A stretch of 64,000 nucleotides of DNA from Rhabdornis inornatus (Eukaryota; Chordata; Aves; Passeriformes; Rhabdornithidae): the NCBI GenBank assembly GCA_013397075.1, contig VWZS01009593.1, forward strand, positions 667,545 through 731,544, read 5' to 3'. The notes beneath the pieces are model-generated. The model had not been told where the DNA came from, did no database searches, and worked only from the letters and a program-made list of their open reading frames with translations. Of this stretch, positions 24,885 to 36,736 are shown in pieces (the first letter of the stretch is position 1; each line of letters begins with the position of its first letter). Position numbers and translations under genes: made by a program.

Positions 24885-25699
24885 GTGTTAGCTCCAATGT
24901 ACCGCACTTGAAATGTTTCTGCACTATTGCACATGTCATGAGGAACAAACAAGAGGAGCTTCAGGCTTTGTCCCAGTCTCAGAGATTTGACATTACTGGT
25001 ATAAATGAAACCTGGTAGGGTGAGTCCTGTGTCTGGAGTGCCCTGTTGGATGTTTACAGGTTCTTCAGGAGGGACAGGCAGGGCAGAAGAGGCTGGGAGT
25101 TGTCATTGTACGTAATGCGAGTGTTGGAATGTATGGAGCTCACAGCTGGCAATGGTACAATGGAGAGTCTGTGTGAGAATCAAAGGGCGAACAAATAATG
25201 CAGATGTCATTGTAGGAGTCTGCTGTAGGAGTCTGCTGTAGGAGAGCTCTCAAGCAAGATGATGATGTTGATGAATTTATTCTTTGAGGAACTAAGGGAC
25301 ACTTATAAGTCAACTGGCCTTTTCCTTATGGCGCACTTTAACATGCCAGAAATTAACTGGGAGCATCACACATCTGGTACAACCTGTGCCAGGAGATTCC
25401 TAAAAAACCTGGATGACAGCTTTAAGGAACTTAAAGGTGTTAAAGGAGCCCACTTGGAAATATGCCCTCCTTGATATGCTGCTGGTCAACAGAGTGGATC
25501 TCATGAGCAAGTGGAGATTGGTAGCTGTCTCATCCAGAGTGACCATGAAACTTGATAGAGTTCAAGAAACATTTGGACAGTGCTCCCAAGCACATGGTAT
25601 AACTCTTGGGGAGGATCCTGTGCAGGGTTGAGAGCTGGACTCGATAGTCCTTAAGGGTCCCTTCCAACCTGCATATTCCACAATTCCGTGATTGTGTAA
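24885..25699 (+). mobile_element. CR1 LINE, sense, endonuclease region joined to the 3' end (middle deleted)
   Basis: The first 650 bases encode a broken CR1 ORF2 endonuclease domain. FDITGINETW-like codons lie near 24988-25015, GVC-like codons near 25215, a degenerate HFNMPEINW stretch near 25338-25365, and a LLDMLLVNR-like stretch near 25466-25490. At about 25550 the sequence jumps to the CR1 3' end: TTCAAGAAACATTTGGACA (25561-25579), CTGGACTCGATAGTCCTTAA (25635-25654) and a terminal ATTCCACAATTCCGTGATTG (25675-25694). The reverse-transcriptase domain and most of the 3' part are absent. The left limit is approximate. A 13-bp tandem repeat interrupts the endonuclease region at 25211-25244. 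Confidence 0.85.
25211..25244 (+). repeat. 13-bp tandem repeat within CR1 endonuclease region
   Basis: The unit TGTAGGAGTCTGC is present about 2.6 times. Because 13 is not a multiple of three, it shifts the CR1 frame at this point. Confidence 0.9.
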
Positions 25700-26159
25700 C
25701 TTGCCAATTATTATTTGAAACTTTAAAAAATGTTTCTAGACATTAAATGTGCAGTATTAACAGTCTTGAAAAAGACAGAGTGTTAAAGCTGTAACTGGTT
25801 GGCATTGTACAACATCAACCTTGCACCTAACATAATTTCAGATTTCAGGTGAGTCATATGAAGACTCATAGGTTATGCTTCTTCCAGTAAGTAAAAGGCC
25901 CTGTTGCTTGATAGAGAAAAAGTGATCCAATAAAATTAATGGTTGTATTCTCTTCCAAGGTAAAATACAGGTATCTTCATTCATGCTGCCTATGCTTTGT
26001 CCCATTATTCTCCTGAGCCACACTCAGGCACTGTCTGGGAGGTTGAGGTTTGGTGTGGGATAAAATACGCAAGTCAAAGCCCTAACAATTAAACCATAGG
26101 AGCCATTTTTTAGCAGTCTGTGAGCTAGTACAGCACCTCACTCAGCTTAATTCATTAAA
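25700..26159. other. Unique AT-rich sequence
   Basis: Lies between the CR1 and the SINE. Nothing recognised. Confidence 0.4.
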
Positions 26160-26292
26160 ATTAGGGAATATTCTGAGATGGAAGGAACCCACAAGAATAT
26201 TGAATACAACTCTTAAGAGAATGGCCTACACAGAGATTGAACCCACAGCATTGGCTTTATTAGCATCATGCCCTAATCAGCTGAATTAATTA
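26160..26292 (-). mobile_element. tRNA-derived SINE with CR1-like 3' tail (TguSINE1-like)
   Basis: Read on the minus strand, 26290-26222 resembles a tRNA-Ile gene. The A-box region reads TAATTCAGCTGATTAG, followed by a degenerate GCATGATGCTAATAAAGCC core where tRNA-Ile has its anticodon arm, and a B box GGTTCAATCTC (26234-26244 on plus). It then runs into a tail (26217-26160) that matches the CR1 3' end: TTGTGGGTTCCTTCCATCTC, then AGAATATTCCC. The combination of tRNA-Ile head and CR1 tail is known from zebra finch SINEs moved by the CR1 machinery. The copy is diverged and its pol III promoter is degraded, so it is probably silent. Confidence 0.75.
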
Positions 26293-26539
26293 CTATGAAT
26301 GCCAGCTCTAAAGCCCCTTTGAGTAAAGGAAGAAATTAGTGATGAAATATGTTTGGCACATATACATATGTTATGTACATAAAATGTTACAAATTTCAGC
26401 TCTTCTGGATATTAACATAAAGGAAGCCAAAATCGTTTTCCTGTATTGCAACCCAAATGTATTTCCCCCCAGAACACTGTGCATGTTTTCATTTTATTTT
26501 TCTTCTCTTACTGCTGTTAGCATGGCTCCCACATTCAGA

Positions 26540-26603
26540 CATATCCATATCCATATCCATATCCATATCCATATCCATATCCATATCCATATCCATATCC
26601 ATT
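26540..26603 (+). repeat. (CCATAT)n hexanucleotide repeat
   Basis: About ten nearly perfect CCATAT units. It produces the His-Ile run of the open frame at 26339-26650. Confidence 0.95.
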
Positions 26604-28066
26604 ATTTTTATTACATTCTACTGAAACCAGATTTTATTCCATATACTTAATTTTTGACTACCTTCACACTCTTCAGTTTTTATGTGATGGAGCCATTGTT
26701 TCAGCTACCCGTTTATACAAAGAAGCCTAATCACTTCTTAAATATATCTCCAGCATAGGACAGATTGCATATTCTCCAGTTTCAAAGAGCACTGTGATTT
26801 CTTACATCTCAGAGATATTCCTGCTGCTAGCAACCAAATTCTTTGTCATAATACATAGTTGAATGTAGACATCTCCTATGGTTGATGTCTTTGAAAATTG
26901 CATTTCCTGCTGAGACAAGTCACTCTTTTTACTACAAATGTCTTTTATGTGATAAAGTTTGCTTAAAAGCATCCCAGCATTTCCCAGAAGCAAGTGTTTA
27001 AAAGCAGAATGCAATAAAAAAAAGGAGAATTTCAGCTGGCAAATTTCACTAGCAGAAAAGAATGTCTGAGTTCTGGGACCACACATTCTAGTATATTAAA
27101 AAAAAAAGACTTAATCAAGGCAAACCAGCTGTAAATCAAGGTTGTAACTCTGCAGAAACATACGGAGGCAGAAAAACAAATGAAAGCACTACACAAATCA
27201 TAAACAAAACACTGTCCTTTGTTTAAAATCTTAGTTCAGATTAGGTGAATAAAATGAGATTATACAGGACCATTCACTAAAGCATTTTTCTAAATCTGTA
27301 AATTTTGTCTCTAATAAAAAGAAAATCAAAGTGTCATAATTGCTTCTAGGATAGTATAAAATTTTATCAACTAGCTAATCTACTTTGGATAATTCCTATT
27401 GCAACAACTGTATCAAGAACAAAGGATTATCACTAAGAAGAATTTCTTAACATCTCACAAAATGCAAACAGTCATTTTGAGAGGAAGCATTAATACAGTC
27501 ACTGTGATGAAACCCAATGATTCATTCCCTCAATGGCCCAGGAGTGAAGGCCATTGTAATCTAACAAATCTTGATCCATAATATTCCAGAGATCAACATG
27601 GGAAAAGTGCTTGTAGGATATTTGACCACATAATAGACTGTATAATTTGACCGTATAAAGAAAATTTATGTTGTCTGGGAAGATTATGTGGTAACTTGTA
27701 ACTACCACAACAACATGTTTCTCTCCTTGTGGATCCTATCACATGTCAGAAGACATATAACTTACAAACTGAGGCTGTTCTAACACTTGTGTCAGAACCT
27801 TGTGACCCAGCCCAAAATCTCCAACTAAAATTCAGGAAAATAACGTGTCCACTCTTCTAAAAGGGAAGTTTAGTACTCTTTCCAAGGCTAAAATTTAAAA
27901 CATTTTTAGTCAAACCTCTAAGTTTATGAAAAATCCTAATAAATACCTGAATGGAAGAATTGATAACAGATGTTTTCTTGACTCCAGGTTTGAACCTTTG
28001 AGCTTATATATGAGTATTCATTTAAGACTTTTTCTGAATCTAAGAAAACTGCACATTTATCTCAAA
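26604..28066. other. Unique AT-rich sequence
   Basis: No element or exon recognised. Confidence 0.4.
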
Positions 28067-28508
28067 AATAGAATAGAATAGTTTCAGTTAGAAGTGACCA
28101 CAATGATTTTCTAGTCCTTCTTCCTGACCACTTCAGTACTGATCAAAAGTCAGGGCACATTATTATGGACATTGTACAAATGCCTTTTGAGCACTAACAG
28201 GCACTGATCACCTCTCTGTGATCCCTTCCCAGTATCTGATGATCATTTAAGTAAAGAAAGGTTTCCTCACATCAAGTTTGAACCTTCTCTGATGCAGCTT
28301 TGAACCATTCCCATACACCTGTCTCTGGATATCAAGGAAAAGAGGTCAGCCTCTCCATTTTACCTCCTCAGGAAGTTGAGGAGTGAACGATGAGGCCGTC
28401 CTTCAGCTTCCTTTTCTTGGAACTGGCAGGATATGCCTACCAGCCCTTTCACCAGCTTGCTTGTCTTTCTCTGGACTTGTTCAAGGGCTTTTACATCCTT
28501 TTAAAATA
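28067..28508 (-). mobile_element. CR1 LINE 3' end, antisense
   Basis: Begins at the 3' terminus with AATAGAATAGAATAGTTTCA (28067-28086), the reverse complement of CR1's short terminal repeats. It continues through GGTTTCCTCACATCAAGTTT (28260-28279) and TCTCTGGACTTGTTCAAGGG (28469-28488). The terminus is intact but the copy is diverged and 5'-truncated, which is the usual CR1 shape. Confidence 0.85.
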
Positions 28509-31500
28509 CCATTCAAACAGTGGAAATATAAGTTATTAAACGATGACACTGCTGTCTAAAGACTTCTAGACCCAAATGAAACTCCCCTACACAGTAAATC
28601 CAGGACAAAAACATATGAGTATTTGGTTTTATTAATATTCACTGTATAATCTGCAGAAGTTGGTAGATGAATTTGGAGGCTAAAAATAATTTTTAGACAA
28701 ATATATGGAAACTGTTTCTTTCACAGGAAATATCTATTCATTAATATTCTGATTTGTCTAGACTACTTAATTCTGCCAACAGCTGTGGAATATGAAGCAT
28801 TAAGATACAGCAGTCAAGAGATCTGAAACAAGAAATTAGTAGATTTCCACTATGTTGTTTCCCTGTATAAGTTTATTTCATTCTTCTGAAGTATTTCAAT
28901 TAAAAATGTATTGGTAGTGTTGTCTGACTTGTTCCTATGTGCAGTGTCAGATAATAAACTCAAAGGTTGGGTATTTATCCACAGAATAAGAATTTCAGTT
29001 TGGTTTAAGGGGTCATCTGCAATTTATCACCCACAATATCTCATTTATACTCTGACTGGAAATTACTCTTAGGAGACTATGTAGCTGGTCTTGAATGACA
29101 GCACTTTCCCAATGTATTGTAACAAAATGGAGGTTTTCATTGATGTATGGTATTGGCATACATGGATGACAGATTTATTTCTTTTATGATTTGAATTTAA
29201 AAGAGCAGACATTATAAAATTAAGACATATTGGTTAGCAACAAAGAATTGCTACAAAATGTTGTTTGACAGGGTATTCTCTATTCCTTCAGCCTTTTCCA
29301 GATATGGCTGGCAACATCTCTTCCCTAGAACAAGAGCATTCCCATAATGAAGCAGAAGCAGCTGGTGGAACTTGGAGAGGTTTGTAATAATCTGGCATTT
29401 TCATCCAAGAGGTATCCAGTTGCCTTTTTTCCAAGTTCTTGCCCTCCCATTCTTCACTTGGATAGACATTATAGAATAAGTAGTAAAAGGACATGAGTTT
29501 AAGAACAAAATAAATATTGTGGTTTGTATCTTTACAGTTTAAAAATGCACTTCGTAAAATGCAAAACCTAAAAATACATTTGTTTTAAAAGAGTAGTGAT
29601 GCTTATTCAAACTTACTTTATGTAAATATTGTTATTTAACATTATCATACCTCAAAATAAACCCCAAGTTTAAAAATAGTAGTTGATTTCATCCAGCAGT
29701 TACTAGTTACCATTCTTCATTTGAACAAAACTGTCTAAATTGATGACGTTTTCACTCACTAAGGTTAGCAGATGTATGATAGGTATCAGAAAGTAAGATG
29801 AGAAATACAGAGACATGTATTAACAATGCACTTTTGATGGAAAGTCTTTGCTTGTTGTATCAATAATGAAATGTAATTTAAATTAATGTTTAAAATTATT
29901 AAACACTTAGGGATACAAAGAAAGGCATATTAAACTTACATTTTAATGTAAATGAAATAGGAATTTAACAGCTATTCTTATGCTCATGCATAAGCTTATT
30001 TGATACCTCAATGAAAATTTTAAAAAAACCATAACTGTCAAAAGGAGATTTTGTATATATTAGAAAAACCTTAAGGATGTTAATTGAACCTTTCTTATAT
30101 TGTCTGTTAACACACATGAACTTCGGAAATTTAATTTATCTTCTTAGCTTCTTCCAATGATCCTCTACTGAATTTCGCTGCTTAAATGGAATCTTTAAAG
30201 TGAAGTTCTACTTTTTAAACACACATGTACACTTACTGAGTTTTTTGTGATATTTTCAGTAATATTGGTTCAATTTCAGAAATAAATGTACTCTTCTTTG
30301 AAATCCATCCCTGTTTTTTTTAATATAATGATGTATTAGTCTTAATACTGTATCTATTGTTATTTTAAACTGATTTTTTGTTTTGAGATTTCATTACTCT
30401 CACTTGTTTTTAATATGGCACATGTGAACAGTAAAACTTTACAGTTTTAAAGGATGTTCCACCTGATCTTTTTCTCATTATCTTATTGCTTAACCACTTC
30501 TTTAAAAATTAATTCTAAGTCCTTGACACAAACCACTTTTCTTAACTTTTAAATTTTTCTGTTACATCATTTCCATGATCTGTGCATTCTTGCATTTTTG
30601 TACTTGAATCCTGTCAGTAACTAAATCCTTTTAAACAGAGCAGAAACTCCTCACTCTTACTGCATTCAAATCCAGGAAATATGCATGAAATTATGCAAAT
30701 AATGGGTTTCAGTTCCGAGTGGCTTAATTTTAAAAATAGCATGTTCCATTTTTGAGATTGATTTTCTTTACATTTTTTCCAAAGTACTTATATCAAGTAA
30801 TGCTTTAGAAAATCCCTTTTTGATTTGTTTTCTTTTCCTGGCTGTACTATAAATGTACATATGCTTTGAGGAAGATCACTTCCTCTAAGTCTTGCTTCTG
30901 AATCCTATAGTCCTTCATAAAGAAAACATGGAACCCAAGAGATGTATATATATAAATCATGTTAATCTATTCAAAGCAACTACAGAATGTATGATCTAAT
31001 CTAATACTTGAGATGATTTTTTCTTTTCACGATAGATTCACCTTCCTTATACCTTAGGGGACAGAAAGCAAGACTTAAAATATATGATGGTACAGTCAAA
31101 TTATAAGGGCTGCCTGGATATTGGAAATGGAAATTTCTCCTAAAGTCTTTTTATGATTGTCTCCCATGAGATATCTCTCAGCTCTGAGGGACATAGCACA
31201 GAGAACATCCAGGGGATCTAGGTTACAAGGAAAACCCCTACATCTAATTCTAAGCAGAAACAAAATCTCAAGTCTCTTAGAATTATGCACTCGTTTTTGA
31301 CACACAGTTGGAGTGATTTGTCACACTGTCTGAAGAATTGGTCTGAACCAAATCTGTTGATTTAGATATGGTCAGGATAATGGGGTACTCAAACTGAAAT
31401 GACTTTTTAGCAATGCTGAGAGTTGAGGCTTCAGTAATGATTGCCCTTGACCTTAGATACCTAACAATAATGTATCTGTTGTAGTACATTTATAGATTCC

Positions 31501-31829
31501 ATTTCTCCTCTCGACAAGGTGAAGTTCTTCACAGAAGCCATGCTATCTTTTCACTCACTTTTATGGGCAGGCGTGGGGTGGGAAAGTGGGATTTCACAGT
31601 ATCAAATTCCACAGTGCTTGACAGGCACTCCATGGTGTCACTGTCAACATTTTTCTGGAAAAATAAATAATTTAAAAAGGAAAAGGATGTTTGAAACTAT
31701 GTCAGATTGCAGAATACACTTAAAAGAAAACTTAAAATCCCCCAAGATTGATACATGTCATACAAAACACTAACCAAAACAATAAGGACAAGTTTGTCAC
31801 ATCCTAAAACTGCAGAACAAAGAACACTT
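28509..31829. other. Unique AT-rich sequence
   Basis: No mobile element, exon or RNA gene recognised. Frames at 29288-29494 and 31096-31489 show no domain. Confidence 0.45.
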
Positions 31830-32162
31830 AAGCATGTTCTGAGGGCATTCCTCAAGGGTTGTATTAGACCAGTGCTGTTTGACATCTTTATCAGTGACAT
31901 GGGCAGTGGCATCCAGTGTACCCTGAGCAAGTTTGCTGACAACACCAAGCTGTAGGGTACAGTCAACACTCTGGAGAGAAGGGATGTCATCCAGAGGGGC
32001 CTGGACAGGCTTGAGAGATGGGCCTCTGCAAATCTCATGATGTTCAACAAGGCCAAGTGCAAGATCCTGCAGCTGAGCTGGGACAATCCAAAATACAAAT
32101 ACAGGCTGGACAGAAAATGGGTTGAGAGCAGCCCTGAGGAGAAAGATATGGGTATCCTTACA
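31830..32162 (+). mobile_element. CR1 LINE ORF2 fragment, sense, reverse-transcriptase domain
   Basis: A clean match to the CR1 reverse-transcriptase core. The plus frame 31755-31955 reads FDIFISDMGSGIQCT followed by LSKFADNTKL, which corresponds to the FADD catalytic box of the family with the second Asp changed to Asn. The nucleotide match then continues through GACAGGCTTGAGAGATGGGC (32005-32024) and TTCAACAAGGCCAAGTGCAA (32043-32062) to 32162. Stops and loss of the catalytic Asp show it is inactive. Both ends are truncated. Confidence 0.9.
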
Positions 32163-34347
32163 CAGAAGTAAAAATATCCCCACTATTTTGAAGCATGTAC
32201 CTGTCTTCTATATCTTATACATATATTTTACACAATGCATTTAGTAAGTAAGGCACTGTTATTGATAGTTTATAACTGAAGGAGAAAAGAGCAATTGAGA
32301 AAATGTAGAAGGATTCTGAATACTCGATTCTAGAGCAAAAGAAGAAAAATAACTAAAACCATGATCAAGTTGGAATAGCACCTCAGTGGTAATGCTGTAT
32401 AATTGCTTTCTATCCCTTTCTACAGAAGTGAAGTTCCAAAATATTGATCAAAGCTGACAACTAACACATAACGCTCAGACTGCAGCATATTGTTACAAGT
32501 TCTCACCCTTGTAATAATTGTAGTATGAGCCAGCCTAAAGATGAATACTTTTTCTTAAATGTTTTTTTCAATTCAGACAGATAGAATTAAAATGTCTGGC
32601 AGGAATGAGCTGTATTAGAACATTGGTGTCAATAGATACATCATGGGTAGTTGCCTGAAATGGAGAAAAATGCTCTGAACATTTTACATTACTGCACAAT
32701 GTAAAAGCATAACTCAATGTCAAACTCCTGCTCCACAAAGAAGACACGTAAACCCTCAACTGACAAATTGCAAACTGAAGCTATTTTAAATTAAACACAT
32801 TAGCTGAAGACATAATATGCTTATGACTTTGCCTACTGTGATTTAATATGATTTGACATCAGTAAATTTGTATGGTGCTATTGAGATAAAGTAGGTTAAG
32901 AATTTTAAAAATCTTTGTAAAGATGAGGATCCATTGAAACCAAAGCTGCCACAGGAATGTGTGTTATGATTAATGAATTATTAATATGGAAACAAATAAG
33001 AGAAATATGATTAACAGGTAGAGATAATGGGTTTTCATACCAGTTGATATATTTGCATTTGTTAGTATGAGTTTTTAACTAAAATCATTAACATGCTAGA
33101 AATAGAATTTAAAGTAAAAACTGAGCTAAAATTTTTGGACAATGAGAATTAATTCTTTAATGGGTGAGAGATTTAAAATTTTTGAACTATTTATTCATAT
33201 AACTGATGAAAAAACAACTGGTTATGGCTGTTTATGGCTACTTAAACTTCACAATGATTTCTAATTCATTTATAGGTCAGATTAGTTTTATTTAAATGTA
33301 TGCCCTTTTTTCCCTTCAGATTCATTAGAAAACAGCTAATTATAATACAATATGCTATTAAGAGATTCTCATTATACTTCTGGGGAATGTTATTAATTTA
33401 ATTTGTAAACATAATACGGATTTGTGGCTTGCAGGAATTTCAAACTGAGTCAGTAAATCATAGAGTACACAACAGAAACTATTTTCTAAATCATGTAGAA
33501 TATAACATCTGGTATGATAACTGATTCTTTTTTGTAAAGAGGTACATTTTGGGGGGAAAATTTTAAATACCTCATCAAAATAACTCATTAGCATAAACAT
33601 GGTATTTGCTTCCCAGAATTCAGAAAAAAAATGGGAGGGTTTTAAGAAAGTGAATTTAAAGTTGTTTAACTAGAACCTAACAATTTTAACAAAGAAAATA
33701 AGGCTGACACTGAACTCTATAGAAATAGCTGGTCAGAAAACTCCCTCTGCGTAATACTTCCAGATATTCTAAACATATCTTACTAGTTCTATTTGCATGT
33801 ACAAATATTAATTATGAGGGAAAATTTGCTGGATACTCCTTTTATAAGTAGTTCACAGGAATTTAATTACTTCATTTAAATATATTTAATTTCTTTGCAG
33901 TGTGACTTTCCCACAATATTTTATTTTTGTAAAGTGTACAGAGAGAATTCTGGTACTACCTTTTCTAAATTAAAGACTGATGATTATACTCTCTTCAATT
34001 AATAGTTTTCCTGAAAGGTGGAATTTATTTTAACTACTTTGGATATGAATGCTCAATGTAGTATTTTTTCACAGTGCTAAAGAGATAAAATGATGATATG
34101 TGTTTGCTTCTGAAGCACTGGGTCAAAAAGAAAGCTCATTTTTGCATAGAGCCATGCAAATTCATTGAGTCTTTTACTCTCAGTAAACATCTGCATCAGG
34201 TCAGATAACAAACAACCCACTATAAAATGACTTAGTTAAATTTACAGTGCACAGATATTTCTGCCTTAAAAAACAAATCCACATCATGTGCAGTGAAACA
34301 AAATTTAGAGACTACAAGTCTGATATTTTTCATTACTTAGTTTGTTC
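32163..34347. other. Unique AT-rich sequence
   Basis: Nothing recognised up to the assembly gap at 34348. Confidence 0.4.
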
Positions 34348-34380
34348 NNNNNNNNNNNNNNNNNNNNNNNNNNNNNNNNN
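34348..34380. other. Assembly gap, 33 N
   Basis: A run of 33 N. The flanks are not duplicates of each other. The right flank is pyrimidine-rich. Confidence 0.99.
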
Positions 34381-35810
34381 TTTAATTTCTCTTTTTATCT
34401 CTCTCTTTCTATACTTTTTGCAGGGTCATGAGATGATTAAGGATCCACTTGCTGCTTTTCCTACCCCAAATTTGTGTTTGGTCAGTTCCTGAAGAGTTTA
34501 CATTTCTGTACAGATTTTGGTGAAGTAATATGTCAGTGTTCTGTGACCCAGTTGCCCCATTCCTGAAAATGCAGACACTGAACATGTTTTGGCCAAGTCT
34601 AGCTCTTCCAGGTATAAAACAGCCCAGTGATGTTGAATATACATGGCTGCTTTGTTCTCTACCCACATTCGCTATGTCTAAACTTGAAGAGCTAAGAAAG
34701 CTCTCAAGAGCCTGGTCTCAGACTCGGGTTGTGACATTTATATACTGTTTTTTCTCCTCTTTTAGCCATGCAATAACACAGAATGCGGCCAAGAACATAA
34801 GATACATAAATCTGAAGTTTACTTCTAGGTGATTTTCTTAGAAACAAATACTTTTTTTATGTGACAACAGAGATAAAATCCAAAGGTTTGTCTGAAAATC
34901 ATGTGTGATGTAAGGCAAATACACCGATACATAGGATATAGTGTATGAATAGAAATAGAAAAAGAGATTCAATGTGCCAAAACGTGTTTTGTTATATTCA
35001 TGACACTCATTTTTTTGAGTTTTCTTTCATTTGCCTATGGTCCTATACAAATAAAGCTAAATGTTTCACTTGGGCCTCCAGGCTGAATCACACTGACAAA
35101 AAGCAGAAGACTGCTGCCCTTTCTTTGCCATCCGCAAATATCTGTCTCAAAATATTACTGCCATTCACAGTAATTAGTTAGGGCATTTTTCAAGTGCAAT
35201 TGTAGCTGAAAAGGCAACAAAGAGAGAGAGCTTGTTGTTGCTGCTTGTAAAGGGAGCTGACTTGAATTGCTGTTTGGAATGCTGTATCAACAGAAGTCTT
35301 TGCTTTAATTGGTAGCTTGTAGAGTCTTTATGAAAATTGCTTGAGTTTACAGGAGATGTAGCTTATATGACCAAAGGAAAATGAAAAAGTATGTGAATCT
35401 GTTTTAAAGTTAATTATAGACATGGTACTTGCTCCCTGCGGATGGATTTGTTGTTTTGAAGTGATTGACAGATAGAAGTTTGCATCCTCTGTCACTATAC
35501 TGAGCTGGACACAAACTACCTACAAGATTTTCTTAGGCCATTCTTCCTAGTGGAAGTGAAATTCACCTATTGAAATAGAAACAAATTGTCATAAAATTTG
35601 AAAATTTACAATCAATGTCGTAAATGTATTGAGTAAGACTCAACATATAATATGTGAATTGCCCATCTTTCTGTAGAATGAATGGATTGGATTCAATGTG
35701 TTGATTACAAAGTGATTTAATGACAAGTTGGTTTCTCAAAATACATGTATAAATAGACACTAACAATACTTTTAGTTGCAAATTGATGTAGTTTGCTGTT
35801 TGAAAATCAT
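34381..35810. other. Unique sequence with an acceptor-like site at 34424; otherwise unclassified
   Basis: Just after the gap a pyrimidine tract leads to TTTTTGCAG/GGTCATGAG (AG at 34423-34424), a good match to a vertebrate splice acceptor. It is followed by 23 open codons to a stop ending at 34492. The peptide shows no domain and I cannot tell whether it is an exon. Bases 35200-35420 are balanced in composition and repeat-free. No mobile element is recognised. Confidence 0.35.
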
Positions 35811-36087
35811 GGTCATAGAACCACAGAATCTGCTCAGGTAGGGCCCCCTGGAGTGCATTACTGGATTTTGTCCAGAGGACTTTTGATGTCTCCAGGAGAG
35901 GAGTCTCCACAACCGCTCTGGGAAACATCTTCCAGTGCCTTGCTACTCTCACAGTAAAGAATTACTTCCTAACATCTAATCTAAACTTACCCTCTTTCAG
36001 TTGGAAGCCATCCCCCTTGTCCAATATCTATATCCCATTGCCAAAAGTTCCTCTCCATCTTTCTTGCAGACTTCCTTTAGGTACTGG
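35811..36087 (-). mobile_element. CR1 LINE 3' end, antisense, interrupted by an ERV
   Basis: Starts with the terminal CATAGAACCACAGAATC signature (35814-35830), continues through GGAGTCTCCACAACCGCTCT (35899-35918) and CCCCCTTGTCCAATATCTAT (36011-36030), and ends at TTTAGGTACTGG (36076-36087), where the CR1 consensus would go on with AAGGCTGC. The ERV stub starts at the next base. The continuation of this CR1 is not found on the far side of the ERV. Confidence 0.9.
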
Positions 36088-36111
36088 TGTGGAGGCCAAC
36101 GGGCCTGCCAC
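36088..36111 (+). mobile_element. 5' LTR stub, 24 bp
   Basis: The sequence TGTGGAGGCCAACGGGCCTG plus CCAC matches the first 24 bases of the 3' LTR that begins at 36659, with two substitutions (AACGGG against AATGAG). After this the sequence changes directly to env. The rest of the 5' LTR, the primer site, gag and pol are missing. Confidence 0.75.
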
Positions 36112-36736
36112 GGCAAATTGCGACAGCCAAGTTTACAATTGGAACACAGGAAAGCAAGTCGCGGTTTCCCTGTTTTTTCCTTGGGTAGCTGCTGCTAAAG
36201 GCCTTGGCAAGCTAAATCATCCGGGGTGCTAGCTTAGCAAGCAGGCCAACACGACATCTGCTGCCCTGAGCAATCTTTTATGGGATGAGAAGACTACTAG
36301 ACACACATCCCTACAAAATCAAGCGGTGATAGACTTCCTACTGCTTGCCCACGGACATGGCTGCCAGGACCTTGAGGGAATGTGCTGCTTCAACCTCTCT
36401 TTGCACTCAAAATCCATCCACACAAACATCCAGAAACTGAAGGAACAAGTAAAGGACTTAAAAGTGGAAAACTACCCAGACTGGGTCAATGAACTTTTCG
36501 GACAATGGAGATTAATGGGATTGGTTTTGTCTTTGGTTAAGGGTGTTTTGTGGATTTTTGTTGTGATTCTGATTGTGTTACTTATATTTTCATGCCGTTT
36601 TCATTGCTTTAAAACATCTGTTGGGGAGCCTTTCTTACTAAATACAGAAGGGGGAGCTGTGGAGGCCAATGAGCCTGCCACTGCTCTGCCACGCCCCTGC
36701 CCTGGAGGAATGTCACTTGAAATAGGCTGTGATTAG
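36112..36736 (+). pseudogene. ERV env remnant, transmembrane subunit of ASLV gp37 type, one stop codon
   Basis: A single reading frame (that of 36017-36232 and 36326-36736) covers most of a retroviral transmembrane subunit: a hydrophobic fusion-peptide-like segment near 36160-36205, an Asn-Thr-Thr sequon region near 36250, and an immunosuppressive-domain region leading into a C-X6-CC motif (Cys codons at 36362, 36383 and 36386). A sequon lies right behind the motif. A membrane anchor follows at about 36515-36595, then a short tail. The spacing of the motif and the residues before it are closest to avian sarcoma-leukosis-type Env. The surface subunit and cleavage site are absent. One in-frame stop lies at 36230-36232. 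The frame runs 78 bases into the 3' LTR before it stops. The gene is a remnant and cannot make a full Env. Confidence 0.85.
36645..36658 (+). other. Polypurine tract before the 3' LTR
   Basis: AGAAGGGGGAGC directly before the LTR start TGTGGAGG at 36659 is a typical plus-strand primer site of a retrovirus and fixes the orientation and left end of the 3' LTR. Confidence 0.8.

Noticed and set aside
26218..26292. Possible functional tRNA-Ile gene
   Set aside because: The tRNA-like part is degenerate, cannot form a proper set of arms by eye, and runs into a CR1-like tail, so it is a SINE.
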